From contig JASWHV010000005.1 in the NCBI GenBank assembly GCA_030760725.1, positions 95,114,622 through 95,178,621 of the forward strand: a DNA stretch of 64,000 nt, read 5' to 3'. This stretch comes from Neostapfia colusana. Lineage: Eukaryota; Streptophyta; Magnoliopsida; Poales; Poaceae. Position 1 is the first letter of the stretch. The number at the start of each line of letters is the position of its first letter. A program made the translations under genes and the position numbers. Below the pieces are notes generated by a model that saw only the letters and a program-made list of their open reading frames with translations, was not told where the DNA came from and did not search any database. This document shows, in pieces, positions 10,422-21,487 of this stretch.

Positions 10422-13400
10422 TGAGGGGGCCCGACCTCCATCACGGGGCCGTGCCGCCTTGCCCGAGGAATCGCATTGGGTGGTGCCGTGTTATGCGGCA
10501 CCCAACAGCACACATATAAGGAACACAGTATTACATAAATCAAAGGCGGAAGGTTACAATTATTCTTTGTGAATAATTTACATAAAATAACTACAGCGGA
10601 AGTCTATAACCAGCTCACGTTGAATAACTATGAAGCACCGAGAAGAGGTCCAGCCCGCGGACTCCTCTCGCTAGCAACACGAAGACAAGGCAGCGGCTAG
10701 GTTCTCCAAGGGTGACATGACTCGGAAGTTCCCGAGTCTCACCAGACAACCTGCTTTATAGCGTCGATGCTTACCTGCAAAACCACTTATATAGCAAGAG
10801 TGAGCACAAAGGCTCAGCAAGACTTAACCGTCTCTCCTAAAGCATGAAACTCTACATGAACGTAACCTAAGACCTATCCTGTAATTTGCGAAAAGACTCG
10901 CTTACGAGTTCATCCTTAACTTTCAGATTTTAGCCATAATAGTAGTGACCTTGCGCCCAGCAACATTGGAACTCCACAATCAAACAAGAAACGCTTCATT
11001 CCAATGTTACTTGTCCCAAGGTGAAAAATAAATTTAGTTTGCTCTATCTCTACTTCAAACATGGTTTTCATGCAACTTAACATAATCACAACAGCAATTA
11101 TACTTTTTGCAAACTGTTTCCACACAAGTTGATTAACTACGTCACAACATGGGAGCAAGCGGTACTCAATAACCGCGAGGGACGGTGATTCGAATCAAAC
11201 ACTACCCGGATAACTCGACACATACGCCCGCCTCTGAAGACCCAACTCTGGCGTCCTTCATTACGTCGTATGTGGCAACCTTTCTCAGGACACTAAACTG
11301 TAGAACCGGTCGCGCCGTCTCGGGCTCATAGGTCTAACGAGACGATGTGGTATGCCTCTACAGTCCAGTGAACCTGGTACATCGGTTTCCTGGTTCCCAT
11401 ATATCAGTAAGCATCCGGTACACAACTCAATACTTGCTCCTGGACGCGGCATACGCATCGGTCCTTAACCGACACAGTCAGAGCTACTCGACCAAGACCT
11501 CGTCTTGTCGCAGCCTAACCCCTCTGCCCGGTCTCATCTTTAGAAATGTAAAGTTTAGTTTGCTTCCTATCCCAACCACACTTATGATATTCTGAACTAT
11601 AGCTCGCGAGTAGATTCCAACTACTCGTCTTCTACCGGATGCCCTAGTCTATTTAGCACGGCCTTATTCTACAGCGATGACAAAATTCTACCCTCGACTT
11701 CAGGGTTCATGTTTGGTTATGCAAGTGGAGTATCACACATCCTTGACCTAATGCACATACAAACCTTGACCAATAGTAGTGAACAAAGGGAAAACTTTTA
11801 AAACAACTTAAGTGCAAACCGGGGCTTGCCTTGGTTTTGCAGGTGTCTAAAGTCAGATAAGATGAAGTTAGTTGCTGATGATGACTTGAAACTTAATCCC
11901 TGCCTTCTTGCTCCTTGATCAAATCTTCACCTATTCACGTTTAAGCACTACACGTTATGAACATGCATATCTTTAATTGTAAAACTTTTTGCTAACAATT
12001 GCTATAGACAAGTTTAAAACTGGAACTTTGTTTAAGAATTTAAAATGACACTGGGGGTGGTGGTTTGGATGTGTGTCTAAGCACTATCCTCGAGTGAGAA
12101 GTGAGGTTCATCACTTGGGTGGTGATCACCTAATGAGGTTGAACAGGATATAATGATCCAGGGCTCCAATGGAGCTGGGAATTTTCTTGGGGGTTCCTTG
12201 TCACAAGAAAGTCCTCTGGACCAAAATTCAGAACATTTCACTAAGTGGATCACCCAGAACAATTCCCTAAGCATTTAAGCATAAAGGAATTAATTCTGAT
12301 TAAACTTGCACTTTAATGCAGATCTAAGTGAACCATAATTTCCTACATAGCTCAGAGAGTATTCCTAAATTTTCCTAGGATTTTTGGAGCTAAGGAATGG
12401 CTAGAACTGAATTTCCAAGTTTTGGAAATTCTCTGAAAATGTTTCTGTATTCATTTGAATACAGAAACTTGAAATTGGAATTATCCCAACTAAATAAATT
12501 CCAAATGACCTGAAACTTTTACAGGAGTCTCCTAATATCCTGAAGAATATCCTGGCAAAATTTGGAGAATTTTGGTTGAACCAAAGTCCCTCTAAAATTC
12601 TTTTGCTGAAAAGTTTTAAAGAATTTTCCAGAATTTTCTATTGCTTTTCATGCAAATTGGGTTGCATATTTGGATAGAGCATTTCATCCTGAATCGAACC
12701 CAATTTGAATCACTAAATTTGGAGCTCTCTAGAAAAAGTTATGCAGATCCAAAGTTTGAACCAAATCTGGAATTCAAATTAATTCGGGAAAAGTTCAAAC
12801 TCTGCCTGTGGGCCACAGGGCCACGTGTCGACCGCTGAAACACGAGCCACACGGGGCCACAGACCTTTTCCCGTGCCATCACACCGGATCCGAGGCCGCA
12901 GCGGATCGAAGATTTAAAATATCGCCGCTGACAGGTGGGACCGGCCGATCGTCTTCAACCTCGGCCCGTTTCCTTTTTCCCGCGCCGCCCCCTCGCCGGA
13001 AGTTCGTCGGGGCTCGCCGGAGTCGGCTTCCCGGCCGTCTCCTGGCTCGGTACTCGCAGCCTGGGGGTTTTTAGGGGCGGGGAACATGTCTACGGGGTTG
13101 GCTCGGGCTGCCGGTGGCCGGAAGTAGGCCGGCGACGAGCCGCGGCCTTCGGTGATGATCGGCACCGTCGCCCGAGCACACTAGCCCGCCAAAAGCTCGG
13201 CGGATCTGCTCTAAAGCATCAGTGGAGGTCAGGCAATCTCGGTGTGGCCTCAACCTGGCTCGGAAACGACGGCAAACCGGTTGTCACCGTGCGCCTGCGC
13301 GTTCCCGCCATGGCCGCCGACCGAAAAGCTTAAAATTAGCTGTAACCACGGCGTTTCTAGCTAGGGTTGTGGAGGGGATTGGATCGCTAGCCAGTCTAGT

Positions 13401-14536
13401 TTATTTGTGCATGATTTGATGAGCTAAGAACGAACAACAAATAAGAATTTTGGGTTTTCATACCGGATCATCGGTCTGGGGCCGTCGGTGATATTTTCCC
13501 AAATTCTCGCGCGGTGGTTCACCGATTTGCTTGAGGTTTGGGGGTGAGCAGAAGGGTTCACCAGCGCGTCCGGAGGTGGCCTTGCTTGGGCGTGGAAGTG
13601 CTTGGATTAGGCTGTCCACGAGCGCCCCAACTCTCGGTGAAGTGGAATCGCTGCGGCAACGAGCCGATTTCGGGTCGGGGAGGCAACAACTCGTGGGATG
13701 CTGTACTTAGGAAGTGGAGGATGAGCTCACCGTGTGGTTTCTTGGCTTGGCTGGCCTCTGCACGCTCGGTTTCCTTCAGTTCTCGGTCGATCGCCCGAGG
13801 CGGCAGCGTCCTCGGTCCTTTTATTGTGCGAGGGCGGAAAGGCGGCCGAGGCGTCGGTGATGAAGCAAAGGCCCGCACGGGAGGAAGGGTAGGCGTCCAG
13901 GCAGCTCTCCAGCGTGCTGCTTCGGTGAAGAGGTGGCACCCGCGTGCGTTCGGTGGCGCCGGGAGCGGCTTCGGTGGCTCGGGTGGAAAAAATACACCGT
14001 GGTAGACTTAAGCAGCAAGTTATAACCCCCACCTCTCTATGACAAGTGGGGCCCACAACTCCCTTCTGCCCCAAAAGATCTCCAAATCTTTGGCACATGC
14101 AAATTCAGCCCTGAGGTACTCAAATTAAAAAGTTATTTGGCAATTTGACCAGTTGTGCCTCAATTTCGAATTTAAATTCAAATTTGGGTGAAATTTACAA
14201 GTTCCTTTGATATTCATATCAAAGCACCTCCAAATTTGCTCAAAACTTGGCTCCCTCATAATTTGGACCTGAGAAACTCAAATATATCCTCTGATCTTTG
14301 AGTTGGCTTTTGCAACTACAACCTCTCCAACATCAGTTTGAATTTTTCCTTTTTGGAGATGGCCCTCCACTTTTTGGAAGTGACCCTCTTAGTTCAAACT
14401 GAATTCCAAGTTTTATTGCACATGCCAACACTTTCATGAGGAACACAAAAGTTTTTGTAAGTCCCATTTCTTGTATTCAAACTCGACTTTATTCATAGCT
14501 CAAGTTTTCTATTTACAAGTTTTTGGGACTTTTACA
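10422..14536 (-). mobile_element. Right (5') LTR of element A
   Basis: 4115 bp, TG...CA, near-identical to 228-4342. The pair diverges exactly after ...TTTTACA, where the left copy enters the polypurine tract and the right copy enters host sequence. The five bases after it (14537-14541, AAACA) should be the target duplication; its partner lies outside the window. The host sequence is the leader of element B, which reads uninterrupted at about 62030 on the plus strand. Confidence 0.92.
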
Positions 14537-15431
14537 AAACACCTCTGGACCTCAACAGAAAAATTGTAAAGCTCTTCCAAAGATTTTCAGAAATGTATCA
14601 TACGACCCCAAACTCGAAAGAACTCAACCTCTAACCTCTGATTAACTTCAGCCTTGATTCAGCTGAAAACAGAGTGCTCTGTCCTTAACAACCTATAAGT
14701 TGAAAACTTGTTAACTTTGAATATCCTGTTCAAGGGAAGGAGTTACATCAAGTTTTACTACTTTAGATCAAAACCTTCAAGTTTTTAAATGAAGTTATTC
14801 ATTTAATGGGGTGTGACGTCGATGCGTCACCAGGTTATGTCGGTACTACGTCCTCACAAGGAAAAACCTATACCGGACTTAGCCGGCTTCGTTAATTCAG
14901 TGGCACTAATCGTCACTCGCACACGGATACTACACGTCTACCGTTTCGTGGTCAGGCTACCTGCAGAAACTTAAACAATCATCAGACTCGGCTGCACACC
15001 GAGCCCGGAATCCATACAGTTCGTACAACCGGCCGTCATCACTCGCCCGGATGTTCTCAAGCCAAACACGCCTTGAGTTACGTGTTCACGTTTCAGACCA
15101 CGTGATGGGGTCTCCCATGTTGCACCACGCACGCCAGGGACAGACGTTGCTCGAATACCCCAAACGACATGAAGAGTCGTAGAGGATATCAAAGCGGGTC
15201 GGGTTACCTGCCACCCATGGGGCTCCACCCTTCAGCTTGTGCGCACTGGTGGACAGCGCTTACGTGTACCCCCCAAGACATAAACGTCCCGAGATACACG
15301 ATTTTCCGACATAAACAAAAATGTTAATATGCCACTTTCTATATACTAATAACATCCTTATACGGGCTACTAACTAGTTCCTCACCAGATTTTTGAAAAA
15401 GAAGACCTTTGTACTGTGTTAAACCTCAAGC
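14537..15431 (-). mobile_element. Leader of element B-left, cut by insertion of A
   Basis: Reverse complement of this stretch aligns by eye with 61144-62036 of B-right. In B-right the sequence continues past the point (GAGGTGTTT then AATCTC) where A interrupts it here. No sense reading frame of note. The rest of B-left (ORF0, gag-pol, 3' LTR) should lie beyond the A array to the left of the window. Confidence 0.82.
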
Positions 15432-15445
15432 GGGCTCTGATACCA
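15432..15445 (-). other. Primer binding site of B-left
   Basis: The minus strand reads TGGTATCAGAGCCC four bases from the LTR edge at 15450. It corresponds to 61131-61143 in B-right. Confidence 0.88.
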
Positions 15446-15449
15446 ACGC

Positions 15450-18400
15450 TGACACGACCCCAAGGTCCTGTCGAGCCAGGATCACGCTGAGGGGTGCTGC
15501 GTTGCACAGCACCGTATAACACACGTCAAAGGTGCAAAGCGGAAGCGGAAGTTTTATTACATAAACAAGTTTATGAACATGTTTACATCAAAATAAGTTC
15601 AGTCTACACTCGCGGGCGTAGACTACGCATCAAGTCCACGTTCAGCCCTCGAACGTGTCCTTGCTAGCACACACGCACACTAACTCTGCGGCGTGCACGA
15701 CTCCCACTCGACGGGGTTCCCCTCCTGGGGTTCCGTCTCTTCCTCGGGAGTCCCTTCCACATAGAACCCTGCAAAAGCTTCAAACACAAGCAGTGAGCAT
15801 GAAGGCTCAGCAAGTCTGACCCGTCTCACCTAAACATGGAACTTCTACATGAGGGGTGATGGGTTACATGAGGTAAAAATCATTTGCAAGGACTCGCCTA
15901 ATTAGTAGAACCTTACTTTCAAGTTTTAGCAGCAGGTTGTGGAGAACCTTACGCTAAGGCACATGAGAGAGCCGCAATCAAACAAGAAACGCATTTCTCT
16001 CATGTACTTTGCCCAAAGTTGAAAAGAACTTTAGTTAGCTCTAAACTACAGCAATTCATTAGCAATCAAGTCCATCTTTCAATCAGCAACATTTTAACAT
16101 GTAACTAGCCTGTTCATTCTACGTCACGGTACAGTGAACAAGTGGTACTCACTGACCGCGAGGGACGGTGATTATAATCGATTTACACCTGCAGGGTTAC
16201 CCGAATAACCCGTCACGTACGCCCGTACTCGATGTTGCCTACAACAACCATCATGGACGCCGTACGCAACCACCTTTCGCCCGTCAGCCAAATATTGAAC
16301 CGGTCCCATCGTCCCGAGCAAGAGGTCTCTGCACGCGCATCTCAGTGCCGCCAGCCGATTTACACCACAAGCTCTCAATCTACCCTCTGAATGACGGGCA
16401 ATGCCTCAATACCGAGCTACCCGAGTTACATCGGTTTCCCGGTTCCCATATAGCCGGTAGGTCTTCGGTACTGTTCTAGCTTGTCCAACAGGCCCGCACA
16501 CGGCTCGGTCATCAACTGACGCAAGTGGAGCTACAGCACACAGGCCCTAAAGTCCTGCTGCCCTTACCCTCCACTTGGTCTCATTTTCTTGTCATGTGTT
16601 TCATGTGCTATCACTACCCGAGTCAAGTGCCTCTAGCCTATGCTCGCGAGTAGTTCCAACTACTCGACTTGTACCGAATCCTACTCTATCATAGCAATGC
16701 AGTAGCTAACGGGGTTTGCAATCCTAAACCCAACCCATGGTTCTCTTGGCTATGCAGTGGGGCTTCCAAACAAGACCCTAATGCAAAGAATAAAGTAAAC
16801 AAGTAAGTGCTCAAAACAATAAAAATTTGTAAAAAGGTTAATGCAAACCGGAGCTTGCCTTGCTGCTCTTGGTCGTAGGCTAGCTGCTCCTCCGGAGTAA
16901 CAAAGTCTAGGGCTTCGGGTTCCTCCTCGACCTTAGCGACTACATGATAGAAGTAATACATGTATTAATTTGAATGCATTTGTATTAAGTTTGCACTTGT
17001 GAAGCTTATAAGTCCCACTAGACAGACTCAATGGCTGTGAAACTTTGACTGTGGTTTGGTTACAACCTAAATAGAGACTTGGTCAAGTTTTAATTGCAGC
17101 AAAGCTCATTTGAGCCCTCCACAATTAATTATGTCCTTGACCTTAATTGGAACTCTTAGGGTGCTCTAAGGATTTTCATTAAACAAACTATGACTTTCTG
17201 AAAACTAGATTTTTAGAGGGTTCTAATGGAGTTGGTATCACTTAATTTGGAAGTTCCTAACTAAAGATATGAGCTAAACAATTTCAGAGAAAATCCTGAA
17301 AATGTTTCTGAACATTTTCTATTTTCTCTGGAACAGTTTCACTAATCACATCATTAGGTGGATTAAATGAGCTCCAATGGGTCATAAATTTTTATTGTAG
17401 TTCAAGGATATTTTGGTGAACCTCCTAGCAAAATTTCAGAATTTTCCTCCAAAGGATTCTCCAGTTAAAATTCCAAACAGTTTAAACTTTGAGGAATTAA
17501 TTCTGGAGAATTAAGGAATTTCATGAAGTGAAACTTGATTTGCTGGAAATTTCTCAGAGAGCTGAATCCAGCAAAATTTGGTTCACTTGATTTGGAGCCT
17601 TCTAGCCAAAGTTATGAGGATTTGAAGTTTGGAAGAATTCTGAAAATCGGGGAAAAAGTTTAAACTCTCGGGGCCCGCGGGGACACGTGTCGAGGGCGGA
17701 GGTGTCCGGCACACCGGAGCTCACAGGGTATTTGCGTGCCAGCACAGCTGATCCCGGCCGCAGCCCGATCCTGATTTAAAATATCTCCCGCTGACAGCTG
17801 GGGTCCACCCCTTCGTCAACCTCCCGCTGCCCGCGTTCTGCCGCCGAGGAGCCTCGCCGGTGAGCTCGCCGCCGGCTTCTGTAAAGCTCCAAACTTCACG
17901 ATTCTGGCCGCCCCTGCCTATTTCCACTCGGGGAACAGGATTCTGGGGTCAGCTCGTCATGACAACGGCCGCCACCTGGTCGGCGACGAGCCGCAACCTC
18001 TGAAGAACTTCGGTTGCGTTGTCCACCCTCCCTAGCACCTACCCCGATCAAGCTAAGGGTCGTCGAGCATCAGTGGACCATAGGAAAGGTCGACATGAGC
18101 TCTACGGAGCTCGGGAAGGGCTGTGTTGGGCTGTCACCGTGCGACCTAGGCCGGAAATCGGGATTTCTACTAAAACTCAAAGAACAGCGGTTTCCCTCCA
18201 CGGTTCTTCGTGGTTCTTGATCCTATGGATCCGCACGGGCTACTAGAAGTGATCCTATCCATGAGAGGATCAGTGATGCAGTGTGCTTTACGAATTTCTC
18301 GGATCAGTACCGACCTCACTTTTCACACCATCGCGAAAATATGAAATTCCGGCCGGAGCGGTGCTTGTCACGCCGCCGGAGCTTGCAGAAAAGAAAGAGG

Positions 18401-19500
18401 GGTTGAATGCGAACCTCTTTGCTGTTTACAGCTCCGTGAACGGTGGGCTGTGGTGGCCGGAAAGGCGGTTCCCGCAGCGGCGGCTCGAGCTGCACCGGCA
18501 GGGCAAAGATCGCCACGGTGGAGCTTGGAGAAGGCTGCGCAGGGTCTGGAACCGATGCGAAGGTGTCGAAGATGGCTTGGCGCACCCGGTGCTGGTCTCA
18601 GATCGCCGAGAGGGTCGCTGGATCGGCCGGGCGATGAGGAACCGAAGGTTTGCTCGGGCGGCGAGGTGTTTCGGCGTTTTGAGTGAGAGTGCGGCGAGGC
18701 AGCGATGGAAGGCGCCGGTGACCGCTCGGGCGGGTAGATAAAGACCCAGGGAGTCGGTTCCGCGGCTGAGATCGGCAAGCAGCTGGTGGCTTCGTCGTTT
18801 CTTCGTCGTGGCGGCAGCTGCAGCACGCGCGGTTAACCGAGCTGAGTCCTCAGTCGGTTTCTTTTGCTTCAGTGGCTGACATGTGGGTCCCACCCGGGGT
18901 TTTAACCTCTAAAATTCATTCCTAATCACTGTTGTAAACAGTGAGCCCCAAAATACCCATGGTGATTCAAATTATTCACCCATGAGCCATTTGAATTGAG
19001 TAGAATTCAAATTGGGTTTGGTTTGAATGAATTTCAGCACAAGTTCAGTTTTGAATTCAAATAAAGTTTGAATTTGTCCCACTTAGCTCATGTCAAGATC
19101 AACTCCAAATGGAGTGAAAATTGGTGTGTGAGCTCACAAAAATGTGCTGAATGATAATATGCCTCCCACTTTTATATTCATGGGATAAAAACAGTTTGAA
19201 TTTGAATATGGTTTCAAACTGCCCTCTTTCTAGCTATACCCAAAATGACCTCAAAAAGGTTTTGAATTTGGGTGAAACTTGGCACGGACATCCTTAGCAA
19301 TGTGTAGGAGTTTTCATATGTCCAGCCCCTCTATATCACATGTGGGAAATACCACTTTTGCAATATGTGAGTTTGTTCTCTAATGAGCATGTTGATGGTG
19401 GTTACTTGCTCTTCATTTGTGTTCATCATGTTTCCTCAAATGAGGTGTGTGGTGTGGTGATGAACACTTCAAATGTGTGCCAAAAACTGAGGCCCTTACA
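15450..19500 (-). mobile_element. 5' LTR of element B-left, full length
   Basis: 4051 bp from TGACACG to CCTTACA on the plus strand. The outer parts match the LTR of B-right (58663-61127) in reverse orientation. The GC-rich centre (about 17650-18890) is absent from B-right. Chance open frames on both strands at 18280-18890 come from this GC-rich part. A compound hairpin lies at 17285-17330. The next five bases (19501-19505, ATGAG) are the expected target duplication. Confidence 0.87.
17285..17330. repeat. Two-step hairpin in the B LTR
   Basis: Outer arms CAGAGAAAAT / ATTTTCTCTG enclose inner arms GAAAATGTT / AACATTTTC with loop TCTG. The stem is interrupted only by CCT on one side and T on the other. 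It lies next to the same 'CTGAAAATGTTTCTG' text that forms the hairpin in the A LTR. Confidence 0.75.
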
Positions 19501-19682
19501 ATGAGCACAGGTTCTCAAAGAAATTAAGACGAAAGCGCAAAAAGAAAGGAGAAGGAGGATCCAAATTGATAAGAGCTCAAGAACTGAAAAGAATAGATCA
19601 CTTAGTATAGAGTGTGTTGGATAAACACACCCCAAGAGCTCAAGAGAAAGAAATCAAACTTACTGCACAATTTCAACACGGC

Positions 19683-19895
19683 CGGACTAGTTCGATATCA
19701 GCCAGACTAGTCCGATTTTCTTTCTGACCAGAAAACGGACTAGTCCGATATCATCCGGACAAGTCCGATTTTGTCTCTGGACAGAAAACGGACTAGTCCG
19801 CAATATCACGGACTAGTCCGATATCTCACCACACTTAGGGTTTTCTAAACACCGCACACCGGACTAGTCCGGAGTCAACCACGGACTAGTCCGAA
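19683..19895. repeat. Array of the 12-bp palindrome CGGACTAGTCCG in U3
   Basis: Eight copies, five perfect and three with one or two changes, are spaced irregularly in about 210 bp directly upstream of the TATA box at 19932. Four more occur in U5 (20540-20625). Confidence 0.88.
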
Positions 19896-19931
19896 CATTG
19901 CAAACCCTAACGTACCTTTTGGAAACCCAAC

Positions 19932-19939
19932 TATAAAAG
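19932..19939 (+). promoter_or_regulatory. TATA box of the copia-like LTR
   Basis: TATAAAAG lies about 40 bases after the last U3 palindrome, as expected for the LTR promoter. Confidence 0.6.
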
Positions 19940-20539
19940 AGGTGTACGGCAATACCAACACAACTTTCGACTCCCCTGCGCCATCACACCTCCCAAGAGC
20001 CCAAAATTCACCTATCTCCATACATTCTAACCCAAGAAGGATCAATTCTTGTGGATTGGCAATTGATCAAAGGAGAGACTAGTTCTACACCATCTTGAGC
20101 TCTTGGGTTTGATCTCTCGCACACTTGTCATTGTTAATTGTTCATCTGTTGAGTGTGTTGAGTTGTGTTCATTCATTCGTTGTAATTCTTGGGGAGCCCT
20201 CAACTTGTGGGAAGGCCTCGTGAACAATTCTATTGCCCCTTGTGATTAGTGGAAGAGAATTGGCCTTTGTGGCGATTCGACGAGGGTAGGGTTGGAGAAG
20301 ACCCGGTCCTTAGTGGACTCCTCAACGGGGACGTAGATTGCCTTCGTGGAATCAAACCTCGGGATAAACACGTGTCTCCCACTCTTGTTTATTAATTGTT
20401 CATCATTTTAGAGTGTTTAATCAATCCTTTGAATCTCACGTTCAAACATTAAAATCAAGTTGATTCTTGTCATTCTTTGTATTATTATTGCAATACATCT
20501 AATTTATCGTTCAATCTTGATCTCCCTAGTCCACGTACA

Positions 20540-20626
20540 CCGGACTAGTCCGCCCTGTACCGGACTAGTCCGATTTTTCTCTGTTTAGAAAACGAACTAG
20601 TCCACACTCTACCGGACTAGTCCGAT
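20540..20626. repeat. Second palindrome cluster in U5 of the copia-like LTR
   Basis: Three perfect CGGACTAGTCCG copies and one variant (CGAACTAGTCCA) lie near the 3' end of the LTR. They would be transcribed. Confidence 0.85.
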
Positions 20627-20711
20627 TTCCCTGTATTTAATAGACTACTAAGTGTTTCAGATTTCAACAAAGCATCGAAAAGCCTATTCACCCCCCTCTA
20701 GGCTACATTCA

Positions 20712-21182
20712 ACCATCCTATCTAACGATAGGGTTGTCACCCGGCACTTCACACCCACATGGAGAGCTACAAGGGAAGAAGCTATCGATGATGCTGCATG
20801 GGAAGCACTCACCAGACTGTGTTACGCCTTCCATGAGCAGCTTAAGGACACAACTTTTGAGCTGCACCCGTATCGGAAGAGTGGTACAAGGGAGATTATT
20901 GGACCCCATGTAATAGCTCTTTCCAGCCCACAAGCTGCTGACAAGTCTCAGAGGTTGCTCATGGAGTTAGGAAACCGCTATGCAAGCGCACAAGAAGAGA
21001 TCCGTTACCTCCGCAAGAAGCTGTATTTGCTGGAGAAACAAGAGGAGACTCGTGCCAACATGGGAGCAAATGGAGCACCAGCATCATCTAACCGTACATG
21101 GACTGCCGACTCACCATGGTGTGCGCCCATGTATGGACCACCCCCGTCACACGGCGAGAACAGCACCAGTTCTCACGATTAA
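20712..21182 (+). pseudogene. ORF0 of element C, 3' part only
   Basis: Open frame upstream of gag on the sense strand, joined on its left to the copia LTR. From the junction it reads about 156 codons: ...WEALTRLCYAFHEQL..., YRKSGTREIIGP, then a heptad-like stretch (RLLMELGNRYASAQEEIRYL) that may be a coiled coil, ending at TAA. The first part resembles the ORF0 of B-right (VRDTISRFCQLH...). Extra frames between 5' LTR and gag are known from long-LTR grass Ty3 elements such as RIRE3 and RIRE8 as I recall; their function is unknown. The N-terminal half was cut off by the copia insertion. Confidence 0.6.
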
Positions 21183-21487
21183 GTTTAGGTTTCCATTGAA
21201 TAAAGTTGTAATAGGAACGTTAAGATCGTAATAGCTTGAATAAGAGTGGTGTGCTGAATTTTTGTGATGATTGCTTGTGTTTATGTGCTTATGTGAGTTG
21301 TGGGACGCTTTGGCGAATGTCCACATCCACATATAGTGGAGAGATGTGAGATGCTTCGGCATGTGTTCACATCCACATATAGGCTGAAATTAATAAAAGA
21401 AGATACTTAGTTCATACACATTGATGCATATAGTTGGGGGGTCAATCTAAATTTCTAATATCTACTCTACTCCACTCTCTCTCACAT
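21183..21487. other. Spacer between ORF0 and gag of element C
   Basis: About 305 bp. A direct repeat of 'ATCCACATATAG' (near 21325 and 21371) is visible. No CAG directly precedes the gag ATG, unlike in A, B and E. Nothing else recognised. Confidence 0.5.

Larger units (their letters stand above)
19501..20711 (+). mobile_element. Truncated Ty1/copia-like LTR with palindrome arrays
   Basis: It looks like the 3' part of a long copia LTR: U3 with repeated CGGACTAGTCCG, TATA box at 19932-19939, then R-U5 with the TTAGTGGACTCCTCAACGGGG type text. It ends in CACCCCCCTCTAGGCTACATTCA, a common LTR end in this group. No primer site follows, so it is a 3' LTR or a solo LTR. The left edge coincides with the end of B-left, which suggests that B inserted into it. 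The right edge (CA at 20711) joins the ORF0 of element C. The superfamily is inferred from LTR text only, as no coding part is visible. Confidence 0.65.

Noticed and set aside
228..14536. Segmental duplication of 10 kb as the explanation for the repeated sequence
   Set aside because: The match ends at an LTR terminus on the right and the units contain PBS and PPT in the right places, so an LTR-sharing retroelement tandem explains it better.
18283..18893. Overlapping frames of about 150 codons on both strands in the B LTR
   Set aside because: Same cause: a GC-rich LTR centre. The block is missing from B-right.
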